Of a stretch of DNA of 64,000 nucleotides, positions 45,857 through 55,877 are shown one piece after another. The stretch's first letter is position 1. Every line of letters begins with the position of its first letter. The notes below the pieces were generated by a model. The model did not search any database, was not told the origin of the DNA, and was given only the letters and a program-made list of their open reading frames with translations. The DNA comes from Adiantum capillus-veneris (Eukaryota > Streptophyta > Polypodiopsida > Polypodiales > Pteridaceae): positions 95,644,882 to 95,708,881 of the forward strand of contig CM043971.1 of NCBI GenBank assembly GCA_014529385.2. The letters are read 5' to 3'. A program made the position numbers and the translations under genes.

Positions 45857-46621
45857 ACGTATGGGAGATGGAATTTCAGAATTTTTTGCAAGCACCATTG
45901 GTGTCAAACAAGGATGCCCACTTTCCCCAACCCTCTTTGGGCTACTCATTGATGAATTGGAATGCATGGTTCTTGATTTTATGCAACTAGAAGGCATAGA
46001 AGAGGTTAAGATCGGAAATGCGGTGATCATGCTTTTGCTTTATACCGATGATGTAGTGCTCTTGGCACATACCTTAGAAGATGCACAAAAGATTATGAGT
46101 GTCTTGGAACGCTTTTGCCTACATAGCGGGCTGATCATGAATGGATCCAAAACCAAGGTTATGCTTGTAAAGACCCTCAATGATGAAAATCCATGCATTG
46201 TATACAACAATGAGCATCTTGAAGTGGTAGATAGCTTCAAGTACCTTGGCCTTGAGGTTCCATCTAATCATAGATGGAAGGATTGTGCAATGGATCACTT
46301 GGAAGCTGGAAAGAGGGCTTATTATGCATTTGAGAACATGTGCAATGCTGGAGAGATCAAGTGTTGGGGTCTCAAAAAGTACCTCTTTGAGACATTGGTG
46401 ACACCGGTGCTTCTTTATGGAGTGGAGGTGTGGGGTGGTAGCATCGGGAAGTCTACTTGGAAAGAGTTTGAGAATGCTCAAAAGCGTTTTCTCACCAACT
46501 TTCTCCAAGTCAAGACACAAACACCAAGTCAAGACACAAACACCCTGCATGCTCTTACTTCTTGAGTCCGGATCACTTCCCATTGAGGTCTTGGGCATGC
46601 AAAGGGTTGTGGTGTACATGC
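45857..46621 (+). pseudogene. LINE subfamily A copy (A3), RT part
   Basis: Joins the 3' LTR directly at ACGTATGGGAGATGG, inside RT. VKQGCPLSPTLFGL is intact; the catalytic motif reads YTDDVVL (Ala to Thr before the Asp pair). A 19-bp tandem duplication at 46506-46543 shifts the frame. It is interrupted at 46622 by the TTAA element and resumes at 48113. Confidence 0.9.
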
Positions 46622-46625
46622 TTAA

Positions 46626-48108
46626 CACTAAAATGGTAACCTAACAGGACATAAAAGTGGCCTTTCAGGGTTTTGGAAAAAAATTCCAAAACCATAGTAG
46701 ATCCACTCATTTTGAAAAATCCTTTCATGAGCTTATAGTTCAATAACTACTACATATGGAAAAAATGAGAAACTTGTAATTTTTCTCATCCCTTGGTCAC
46801 TACAAGCCTCCAAAGTTGATGGACTAGTGCATTTTGCCCAAAACAGCAATTTCTTTACGCTTATTGCATATAAATAAGAGTGGAGATTTTTGTAGGACAT
46901 GAGATAAAATGCCCGTTAACTTCAATGGGTTGGTGACCAAACATATGGTTGCTTTTACCTCACTAATTTTTTTTGGGCAAAAAAATAGGTACAAAAAAGT
47001 TGCATTTTTGCCATTGTGCGGGACCTATCATCAAAGTTCTATAGTCACACTCAATACAGATACTATATACATTTTTTCTTAGTTTCCTTTGGGCCTTTGG
47101 ATTCAAAAGGAGCCATGAGCATGTCAAAAGGATAATGGATCTTTTACAATTGTAATTGGGAGCAATGATAAAGTGCTAAATACAGCAAACATGAAAAACA
47201 TGGGTTTAGCATTATGTCGTCTAGAAACCCATAGAAACTACTCAATATCTAGCCAAGTTTGTAGTCTATGATTAGATATGGTCACTACCTACAAAATACA
47301 CACAATTGACCTAAGAAACTAGCAATATTGAGAAAGTTATACTTGCTACTCTAAAATGTATCGTATTCTTTAGCAATCAAAAAAACTCAACCATCATCAT
47401 ATTCTATGCTATATAGCATATTAGGTCCCCCAAAATCAAGGAAGATTAGCTTTATGTTATACATTACACTTACACAATCAAAATTGATTTGGATATCAAG
47501 AAGGCACCAAAAAAATCATAAAAGTGCTAATTTTGACCAAAAACAGATTATGCAATTCTTGTAATTGGTCATAACTTTCAATTTTAACACTTAGCTCTCC
47601 CTACACGCATCAAAACATGTTGAGAACTATGAAGGCCTAACTCTAGCCATCTAACCTCACAAACATGAAGTTTAGAGTGGTATAGTTGCAAAAATTTGGA
47701 AAAAAAGCCAAAAACAGGACCCGTTTTTTCACACAGTTTAGGTTCAAAAATGTTGTGCAAGAGTAAGGTTAATGGTGAGATCAATACTATGGAGGCCTAA
47801 CCTTAGCCATCTAAAACAAAATGAAGTTTAGAGTGGTATAGTTGCAAAAATTTGGAAAAAAAGCCAAAAACAGGACCCGTTTTTTCACACAGTTTAGGTT
47901 CAAAAATGTTGTGCAAGAGTAAGGTTAATGGTGAGATCAATACTCAAAAAAAAAATGCTAAGTTTTTTTCAGCTCATAAGACAACTTTGTGGATATATAG
48001 CACCTAGAAATTCATTTTCATACTCTTCAAATAATTCAAGCAAAATGGTCACTTAACAGGACACAAAAGTGTCCAAGGACATAAAAGTGTCCTGTTACCA
48101 TTCTAGTG
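46626..48108. mobile_element. TTAA-flanked DNA transposon, non-autonomous (piggyBac-like ends)
   Basis: 1,483 bp flanked by TTAA on both sides (46622-46625, 48109-48112). Terminal inverted repeats CACTAAAATGGTAAC (46626-46640) and its reverse complement with one mismatch at 48094-48108. AGGACA motifs and AAAGTGTCC repeats follow inside. The interrupted LINE A reads GCGTAAGACAC in other copies, so the empty site can be reconstructed. There is no transposase frame. TTAA duplication is the hallmark of the piggyBac superfamily; CACTA elements duplicate 3 bp, which does not fit. Confidence 0.75.
47621..47944. repeat. ~160-bp tandem duplication inside the TTAA element
   Basis: Two units (about 47621-47780 and 47781-47944) share GGCCTAAC, TAGCCATCTAA, AGTTTAGAGTGGTATAGTTG and AACAGGACCCG blocks. 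The second unit has a short deletion. Confidence 0.9.
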
Positions 48109-48112
48109 TTAA

Positions 48113-48827
48113 GACACAACGTAGCCCTTTGTATCGACTTCCTAAGATCGCATATGAAGCAAGTCAAAAGGTCCAAAAGACATGCAAGAGCAAAATACTA
48201 AGTTCGGTGTGGATGCTTGACATCAAGAAATGGTTTGGAAGATGGGATGCATGTCACTTGGTCAAGGATGCATCGATCAACTCCCAAGTTAATGAGGCCT
48301 TTTTACAACGCCAATGTATCACGGCTTGGGAAAAATCCGGAGGTTCTCACTTCAACCATTACACCACACACATTGCCCCAAACTACAAATCTCTCTTCTT
48401 CTCCGAACGCGGTAACCGAACCCATCCCTACATCCTTGAGCCCATCCCATTGAGTGCGATCCGCATCATTGCCTCCATTCATCTTAGCTCCCATTCTCTA
48501 TGTTGCGAGACAGGACGTTGGGGCACTCGCGAGGAGTCTCATCGACTTTGCACCTTATGCCCTAGTCAAGTGCGAGAGAGTGAGTACCACACACTACTTA
48601 AGTGCTCAGATTTTGACCACATTAGGTCCTCTTTTCCCCATATATTCAGCCACAAAATCTCCCTACATACCTTCCTCTCCCAACCACGATGTGGACTCTC
48701 TATTGGGATTCTCATTTCAGCCATTTTTGAGCATCGGGAGTCACTTATGACCTCCACTCACACCACGTGACATGTTCATTTGGTCCCATAGGTCATATTT
48801 GACCTCCGAGGACAATAATAGAACTTA

Positions 48828-48830
<3 letters not shown>
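48113..48830 (+). pseudogene. LINE subfamily A copy (A3), C-terminal region and 3' end
   Basis: Continuation after the TTAA element. An open frame to 48770 carries ITAWEKSGGSHF, ERGNRTHPYILEPIPLSAI and the zinc-like CTLC-x8-EYHTLLKC, whose spacing is intact. It ends with the family 3' signature near 48785-48815, then TATC and (TC)n. Confidence 0.88.

Positions 48831-48902
<72 letters not shown>
48831..48902. repeat. (TC)n tract between LINE copies
   Basis: Pure CT run following LINE A3 and abutting the LINE B fragment. Confidence 0.97.
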
Positions 48903-48905
<3 letters not shown>

Positions 48906-49135
48906 GGTCACATCCAAACTTGCTTCTCTCACATTTTCAGCCATAACTTGGACCTACACACTTTCCTCTCCCAGCCAAAGTGTGGGCTCTCCATTGCGAC
49001 TCTCATCACCACAATTTTGGAGTATCGAGAGTCACTTATCAGCCATACACATACTACATCACATGTAACTTTGGTCCCATAGGTCATATTTGACATCCGA
49101 GGACGATAATAAAATCTATCTATATATCTATCTAT
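48903..49135 (+). mobile_element. LINE subfamily B, 3'-end fragment
   Basis: About 230 bp matching 32515-32735 of copy B1 (GGTCACATCCAAACTTGCTT at the start, GTCATATTTGACATCCGAGG near the end), then TATC/TC repeats. It is 5'-truncated directly at a CT tract. Confidence 0.92.
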
Positions 49136-49218
49136 CTCTCTCTCTAAAGCTCTCTGTCTCACTCTCCCTCTTTCTCTCTCTCTAGCTCTCTTTCCCTTTC
49201 CCCCTCCTCCTCTCTGTC

Positions 49219-49257
<39 letters not shown>

Positions 49258-49279
49258 AGACGTTAATATACTATTTCAT

Positions 49280-49331
<52 letters not shown>

Positions 49332-49404
49332 ATCCCCCCAGTGTCCCTCGCTCATTCATCTCTCTCTGTCTCTCTCTCTCTCTCTCTCTAAAGCTCTCTG
49401 TCTT
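49136..49404. repeat. CT-rich compound repeat
   Basis: Several interrupted (TC)n runs with TAAAGCTCTCTGTC and CCTCC pieces. It leads directly into LINE B2. Confidence 0.93.
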
Positions 49405-50339
49405 GCTCATGGAAAGAGAAATTTCAGAAATTTTTGTAAGCACTATTGCGGTTAAACAAGGATGTCCATTGTCACCAACTCTCTTTCGTCTATGCATCGA
49501 TCAATTGGAACAAATGGTACTTGAATTTATGCAAGAAGAAGGCATTGAAGAGGTCACTATTTGCAATGCAGTAATCATGCTTTTGTTGTATGCGGATGAT
49601 GTAGTGCTTCTAGCACACACTTTAGAAGATGCACAAAATCTTATGGTTGTCCTTGAGAACTTTTGCTTGCGTAGTGGGCTGATTGTAAATGAATCCAAAA
49701 CAAAGGTTATGCTTGTGAAAACAAACCATAAGGAGAAGCCATGCATTGTGTACAACAATGAGACACTTGAAGTTGTTGAGAGCTTTAAGTACCTTGGCGT
49801 TGAGGTCCCATCCAATCACAAGTGGCATGAATGTGCTATGCGTCGTTTGGAAGCGGGAAAGAGAGCATATTATGCATTTGAGAACATGTGTAATGCGGGA
49901 AACATCAAGTGTTGGGTTCTCAAGAAGTATCTTTTGATGCATTGGTGACACCGGTTCTTCTTTATGGAGTTGAAGTTTGGGGCGGGAGCATTTCAAAGTC
50001 TACATGGAAAGAGTTTGAGAATGTCCAAAAGCGTTTTCTTACAACCTTTCTCCAAGTTAAGACACAAACACCATATATGCTCCTACTTCTTGAGTCGGGA
50101 TCTCTCCCAATTGAGGTTATGGGCATGGAAAGGGTTGTGGAGTACACGATAAAGATGCGTCAAAACCCCTTACATCGACTTCCTACAATTGCATGGGAAG
50201 CAAGCAAAAAAGTTCAAAAGATGCATAAAAGCAAGATCTTGAGCACGGGATGGATGCAAGACATAAAGAAGTGGTTTGGGAGATGGGATGCATTACACTT
50301 GCTACATGATGCTTCAATTGACTCTCAAGTGAATGAAGT
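49405..50339 (+). pseudogene. LINE subfamily B copy (B2), 5' part
   Basis: Begins at CATGGAAAGAGAAATTTCAG inside RT right after CT repeats. VKQGCPLSPTLF and YADDVVLLAH are intact. A one-base loss near 49932 shifts the frame within LLMHW. The copy is cut at 50339 by an LTR element and continues at 61716. Confidence 0.92.
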
Positions 50340-51296
50340 TGTTGACCGCTGGGTCAACAACACAACATAACTCAAGTTTCGTACCAAAGTCTTATCTTTT
50401 GTGAGTTATGAAATGCTGTGGATTATGGCTATAAACGTCATTTGTAATGAGTAGTTATTCTAGTTTCAGAAGCCAGGGTGCAATGGCACTTCCAAATTGT
50501 AAATACAAAGCCATTTGACCCTTTCAACCCCATTTTTGGTTAAACCTAAGGTAGCCTTAGTATATAAGGTACCTAGGTCATTTTGTAAAGAGGACTTTTA
50601 TCATAATCTAAACTTTAGCACTACCGTCTACTGTGTGTGAGAGAGAAAGAGAGTGAGCGTGAGCTTTATCCTCTCGCTACGCCCGGCTCGCTCAACACAT
50701 TGAAGATCCGACTGCACCATTGTTGTAGGCTCGAGGAGGGCTACGCGACAACGCCAAGCATTCCACGCGAGACGAAGGCACACGCTGACGCATCTACGAG
50801 CTATTTGTGGCCGTAAGTGTATCAAACGATGTCTGTTTTTTGCGTGCTACTAGTCTATAGAATCGTGGCGACATAAGCTACACATAGGTACTCATAAATT
50901 TCAGTTTCGGGCACTTTCAAAATTCTGCTCTGTCATCCTACTCGTTTTCCACAGATGGGTTTAGAGTGAGGGTTTTGAGTGTAGATGCTTAGGAACAGGT
51001 GTATCCTAGTGAGGGGATGGTGTTCCTTAAGTTTCGTACGAATCTGGCATGATTAGGTGAGTTACCTTTCGTATGTGTGTATGTGGCTAGGTGGTGTAGT
51101 TGAGAGCAGTGAGGTTCTTGATTGTGGTTTAGTTGGCCTTTCAGAGTGTTGTATGTGTAGGATGGTCTCAGCCTGAGAAGCTAAAGAGATTTCCTCCGTG
51201 TGCCTATCGTGTCATCTGTGTCCTCGATTGACATTATGTTGATCTAGGTAGTGTTTGCATGCACTTCATGGGTGTGTGAGTCGCTCCCGTCCAACA
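50340..51296 (+). repeat. 5' LTR (957 bp)
   Basis: Begins TGTTGACC-GCTG-GGTCAACA, a perfect 8-bp inverted repeat at the very end, and closes with CCAACA. TATA-like TATATAAG lies at 50561-50568. Confidence 0.95.
50561..50568 (+). promoter_or_regulatory. LTR TATA box
   Basis: TATATAAG about 220 bp into the LTR, conserved in the 3' LTR at 60979-60986. Confidence 0.55.
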
Positions 51297-51297
51297 T

Positions 51298-51315
51298 TAA
51301 AGTCGCTGCCGGGGA
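51298..51315 (+). promoter_or_regulatory. Primer-binding site, tRNA-Asp-like
   Basis: TAAAGTCGCTGCCGGGGA lies two bases after the LTR. It resembles the plant Ty3 site complementary to tRNA-Asp (ending in GTTGCCGGGGA) with several changes in the first half. Confidence 0.55.
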
Positions 51316-53702
51316 CACAAGGACCTAAGTAGGTTTCCTACTAACACTCGTGTGATGGTTGCTTGATTTAGTTTCGGCTAAAGAAAGTGTTTTTCTTAAG
51401 AGGATCCGAAAGAGGATATTCCGTGATCAAGTGGATAGCCAGGAAGCGTGTGTCTTGCCGAGGGTCTGCGACTAGATAGGTTTAGTTAGGATATGTGGAT
51501 TAGAGTAGTTGTTGGTGGTCGAGTGATTTGTGAGGTGATAAAAGCGTTTACTAGTCCGTGTGTGGCAGTGAAGCGTTTTTCTACTCATAGATGCAAAACC
51601 CCATATGATTTGTAGGAGTAGCTTTAGGTAAGTGATCCAATTCTGATCTAGAGCTATTCAACACTGAATTATTTGCTAAAGTGCTTGTTTGCATTTGAAA
51701 TCACGGAAAAGTGTGCTTTTGAGGGTAAAAATGCATTAAACAAGCTTTTGTGGATATTTTTGTATGACTGACTGATGATGTGCATATAAAAGAGCATTTG
51801 CAAGGGTTCTGTGAAGAAAACCTGCAATTCTGTAAACATAGACATCCTACGCGTAGGATGTCTCAAGGGGGTTTTGGAGACCAAATTTTGAAATTCTGAG
51901 TTGACTAGTGTGTTCAGAGGGTAGGTTTTACCCTAGTAGCATATTGGCTTGAGTGTTTTGCCCTATTTTTGTTGACCAAAAGCCAAAAGGCGGAGTCAGA
52001 AAACGTAAAATTTCAGAAAAGGCTTAAATTGAGTGATTTTTGCATGTTTTTGCAATTGTTAAGCATACTTGCAATTGCTGAGAGCATAAGGAAGCATCAA
52101 GGACACTTGAGTCTCAAAAAATAAGCAGTAGACATCCTACGCGTAGGATGTCTACAGGGTGATCTGGGCACTTTTTTAAAAAAACTGAGTTGACCAGTGT
52201 GTTTAGAAGGTGGGGTTTACCCTATTTTCACCTGGAAAGTGGAAATTTGACCAAATTTTGACACTTTAAAGCCAAAAGACAAGAATTGCCAGACATCCTA
52301 CCCAAATTTTGTCTAAGGCCTAATTTTGAGACCAAACCATAGGATGGCTGCATGAGCATGATGTGCATGATACATTGAGTGGCTGAGAGAGGTTTCATCT
52401 CATTTGGGTGAGAAAATTGGGTTCTACGTAGACTCTGGCACTTTTGACTGAAAAAGGCAAGAACAGCTAAAATTGGGGGCTTTTGAAATCCAAACCAAAA
52501 TCTAAGCATACCACTAGGCTGCTCACATCAAGGGGAAGCTGTGGTTTAATTTTGGGGCAATTCTGAGCAGTTAGACATCCTACGCGTAGGATGTCTTCAC
52601 CATGATTTAGCACTCCAAATCAACCTCTGAGCATACCACTGTGATCAGCACCTTAAGGAGTGTTTGTGGTTCAAATTTGGGGCAATTCTGAGCAGTTAGA
52701 CATCCTACGCGTAGGATGTCTAAGGCATGATTTAGAGACCAAAATTCTCCTGTGACCATACCATGTTGTCATATAGCCTTAGATAAGCCTCCTAGTCAAA
52801 TTTGGTCCAATTTGGAGCTGATTTGACTTGAAAATTCATCAGAATAGACATCAAGCTTCTCAAATAGATTTTTGATCCATTGACCAACCTATAGGTGTCA
52901 GAATCAAAAAGTAAAAAGAGATGTGAGTTTAGCACATCAAGGGGAAGCTACAGTGCAAGTTTGGACAAAATCTGAGCAGTTAGACATCCTATGCGTAGGA
53001 TGTCTCCAACTTGATTTAGGACTCCAAACCAACCTATGAGCACACCACTGTGAACATCACATCAAGGAGAATCTAGGGTGAAAATTTCAAGTCATTCTGA
53101 GCAAAAAGACATCCTACGCGTAGGATGTCTCAAGGCTATTTTTAGGTCCAAATGAAATTCTGAGTATACCATTGTGTTGCTGGACTTAAGGGGAGTCTCT
53201 GGACCAAATTTTGTTAAATTCTGAGCATATAGACATCCTACGCGTAGGATGTCTCAAGGCCAGTTTTAGGGTCCAACTGTACTTTTGACCATACAGGAGT
53301 GTTCACAGTGTCAGAGATCCCAAATCTTCTTTTAAAAATTGAATTTGGCCTCATTTTGAACATTCTAAACTGCATTTCACTATTTTGGCCATAACTTTCA
53401 CAAACGGTATCGGATCGGAAAAGTTTTTATATCAAAACGTAGCCTGAGAGCGGCTCTAAAGATCTTAGAGAAAAACTTGACCTAAATGTACGGCAACCAT
53501 TTAGGTCAAGTTGGAAAAAAACATCGTTTAAGGCCTCAAAATTCAACCGAAAGTTAGGGGTGTCTAAAAGCGACAATTTGCGAGAATTGTGACGAAACGG
53601 TTGCGGTTTTGGACATAGTTTCGACTTTTCCCTAACCAAAGCACTTGAACACAGTGGAATAAGTCTACTTGAACCAAGCAAAAGCTCTTAAGCCCAGAAA
53701 TC
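51316..53702 (+). other. Untranslated leader
   Basis: 2.4 kb between the primer site and the Gag ATG with no coding frame. It holds the palindrome array listed separately and diverged repeats of about 125 bp around it. Confidence 0.75.
51840..53254 (+). repeat. Seven-copy 24-bp palindrome array in the leader
   Basis: AGACATCCTACGCGTAGGATGTCT, which equals its own reverse complement (written here once in two halves: AGACATCCTACG and CGTAGGATGTCT). Copies at 51840-51863, 52130-52153, 52573-52596, 52698-52721, 52982-53005, 53107-53130 and 53231-53254. Six are perfect; the 52982 copy has C to T at the central CG, which still allows G-U pairing in RNA. Half-sites remain near 52291 and 52845. Flanking text repeats loosely every ~125 bp but is much less conserved than the palindrome. 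Confidence 0.97.
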
Positions 53703-55268
53703 ATGTCTACCCTAGATTCAAACGCAGCTTACACAAGCTTGGAGATCCCGACGAGAGAGGAATATCCTCCCACAATGGATCTTCCAAACTTGCAATTGAC
53801 AAAGATCCATCTTGTTGAGAGAGTTTGGATGATTGTTCATGAGAGTGAAGGACTATATAGATACATTGACGACAATGAGGTCAATCTTTATAGGTGCTCT
53901 GATCCATACCTAGAAGAGCTAACGGATTACAAGCTCTTATATGTCTACACATACGGAGTCGACTGTCAATGGAGATCTATAGTTGTCGACAAGTATGGAC
54001 GAGAATACAGATTTGTAGAAAGCACAAATCCACAGACTGTACTAGAAAGAGGTGGATATTTGGTCAATGAAGGACCAAAAATGCCTCCACCAAACACGAG
54101 AATTCCTATAGGAATTCCAAGAAGAGAGCCACCAGGATTCCCTTCAAGAGCGATAACGAGAGAAGGATTGGGAGAGTCTCTGGATAGACTTGTAGACAAT
54201 CGACGAGTTAGACCATCCCAAGTCTAGAAATGGGTAAACAGAAAATACTCCAGAGATAAAGATCCGAGAGATCACGTAACGGCTTTTAGAAGAGTGATTA
54301 GAGCAGAGGAAGTTTCAGATTTTGCGACACAGTTTGCGGGATTTGGATTGACTCTAGAAGATGATGCAGCTACATGGTTCGACTCGGTGGAAAAATGGGA
54401 TTTTGAGACCCTAGATGAGTTGTTTGAGGAGTTTATTGAAGAATTCTCGCCAAAAGGCATTGCTCACAACACGGTCTCGCAAATCCATAGATTCAAACAG
54501 AAAGAGGATGAATCAGAACGCAAAGCATCATTACGGCTCAAGAGATATGTTAAGCTCTATCCGAGAGCGGAATTACCTACGCAAGCACGATTGATGCTGA
54601 TCTTTATCCAGGGAATGAGACATGCGGGCCTTCAGAAGGACCTGCATAGGATAAGGAGGATGACGCTAAACGAGTTGATCAAAGAAGCTCTTTATCTAGT
54701 GGATAACTGTGAGGCATACAAAGAAAAGGACTTAAAGAGTCAAGGAGATGACACATCCTCTCAGCACAGTGTTTCACAGATAAGTGAGTCCATTGCCAAG
54801 CCAACGGCACCTATTGATCAAGAAAAGCTTATCGACGACTTGGTCAAGAGGTTGATTCCTCTTGTAAGGTCTGATTCGGGAGAGCTGAAGTGGTGTGAAA
54901 TTGAGCGAAAATGGACGAACCATACGGGGGAAGAGTGCTATTATAGCATGGAAAATGCTAGGGAGAGGTATGTACAACCTGTTCCAGAAGCACTTACTCC
55001 ACCTAGATACATTACGGGGAATGCGCGAGGACGAGTAGGAGTTTTAAGGCCACAGCTTGTCTTAGGACAACAACCTCCATTGCCAGGTGCTAGAATGCTG
55101 ATAGACACGAGATACATGCCAATGATGGAAGCATCAAATAAACCAATGCCAATACTAGCTACAATGTGGCATAGTAACCAAAGTGAGTACTATCCTTCAG
55201 AGCAACAAAATGTGAGAAACACAAATGGAATGGTAAGGCCGGTACAACCTCCACCTCCTAGGTTTTAG
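53703..55268 (+). pseudogene. Gag N-terminal module and Gag domain, with in-frame TAG
   Basis: ATG at 53703. The first 174 codons (53703-54227) form a module with KLLYVYTYG and NRRVRPSQV shared with the minus-strand relative. TAG at 54225. The same frame goes on with AEEVSDFATQFAGFGLTLED, TWFDSVEKWDF, AHNTVSQIHRFKQKEDE and RAELPTQARL, a clear retrotransposon Gag domain (about 54300-54720). A Pro/Met-rich spacer ends at TAG 55266. Only stops, no frameshift, break it. Confidence 0.85.
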
Positions 55269-55790
55269 TCGAAAGAAAGAAGGTATGAAATAGACAAAAA
55301 GACATTGCGATTCATTGCAAACATCGGCTTATCTAGGTCAAAGCTTGCTTATAGCCAAGAGGAAATGCTAAAAGAATCTCCTCAACCAGAGACAAATTGT
55401 CACAAAAGTCGTGACAACCACTTGGTCAAACAATGTCCTAATATGGAGATCGCTGAAGTAAATGCCTATTGTCTTGAGTGTGGCATCACTCACTTGATCC
55501 CCGATTGCCCGAAAAACCCAAACCAAATCAGGAAAATCACGACAAATGTATTAGGGATTTTTCAGCTACCTAGTAGCTTAGAAAATGAAAATGTCGTACC
55601 AGCTCAAGTGGTTACGAGAGCACAAGCTCAAAAGAAATTTGATGAGAATCGAGAGACAAAGAACACGGAAAGTGACACGAGTCCAAAGACAGATGATGGA
55701 CCAAAGACAGACGCACCTAGTCAGAAAACCATGAGAAAACGAAATAGTTGGAAAGCTAGAAAGACTAGGATGAAAGCACGCAGGGAATGA
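55269..55790 (+). pseudogene. Twin zinc-knuckle nucleocapsid region
   Basis: Same frame as Gag. First knuckle CHKSRDNHLVKQC (one Cys replaced by Ser), second CLECGITHLIPDC with all Cys and His present but three rather than four residues before His. A Lys/Arg-rich tail follows. The frame is closed by TGA at 55788 and, after 28 codons, TAG at 55875. Confidence 0.75.
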
Positions 55791-55877
55791 GAGAAAAAAT
55801 CCCTCGCTGAGAAGCTTACCGAAGCTGAGGAGAAGATAAAACAACATGAGGAAAAGGAGGCACCTTCTCTTACATAG

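Noticed and set aside
45857-46565. 260-codon frame starting at 45783 as a fusion protein
   Set aside because: The start lies in the LTR; only the part from 45857 is LINE RT, and the fusion is an accident of the junction.
46626-48108. CACTA-superfamily transposon, because the ends start CACTA
   Set aside because: CACTA elements duplicate 3 bp. Here the 3-bp flanks differ (TAA and TTA), while the 4-bp TTAA matches on both sides.
51840-53254. Regularly spaced palindromic repeats as a CRISPR array
   Set aside because: The spacers are themselves diverged repeats, the setting is a plant LTR element leader, and there are no cas genes.
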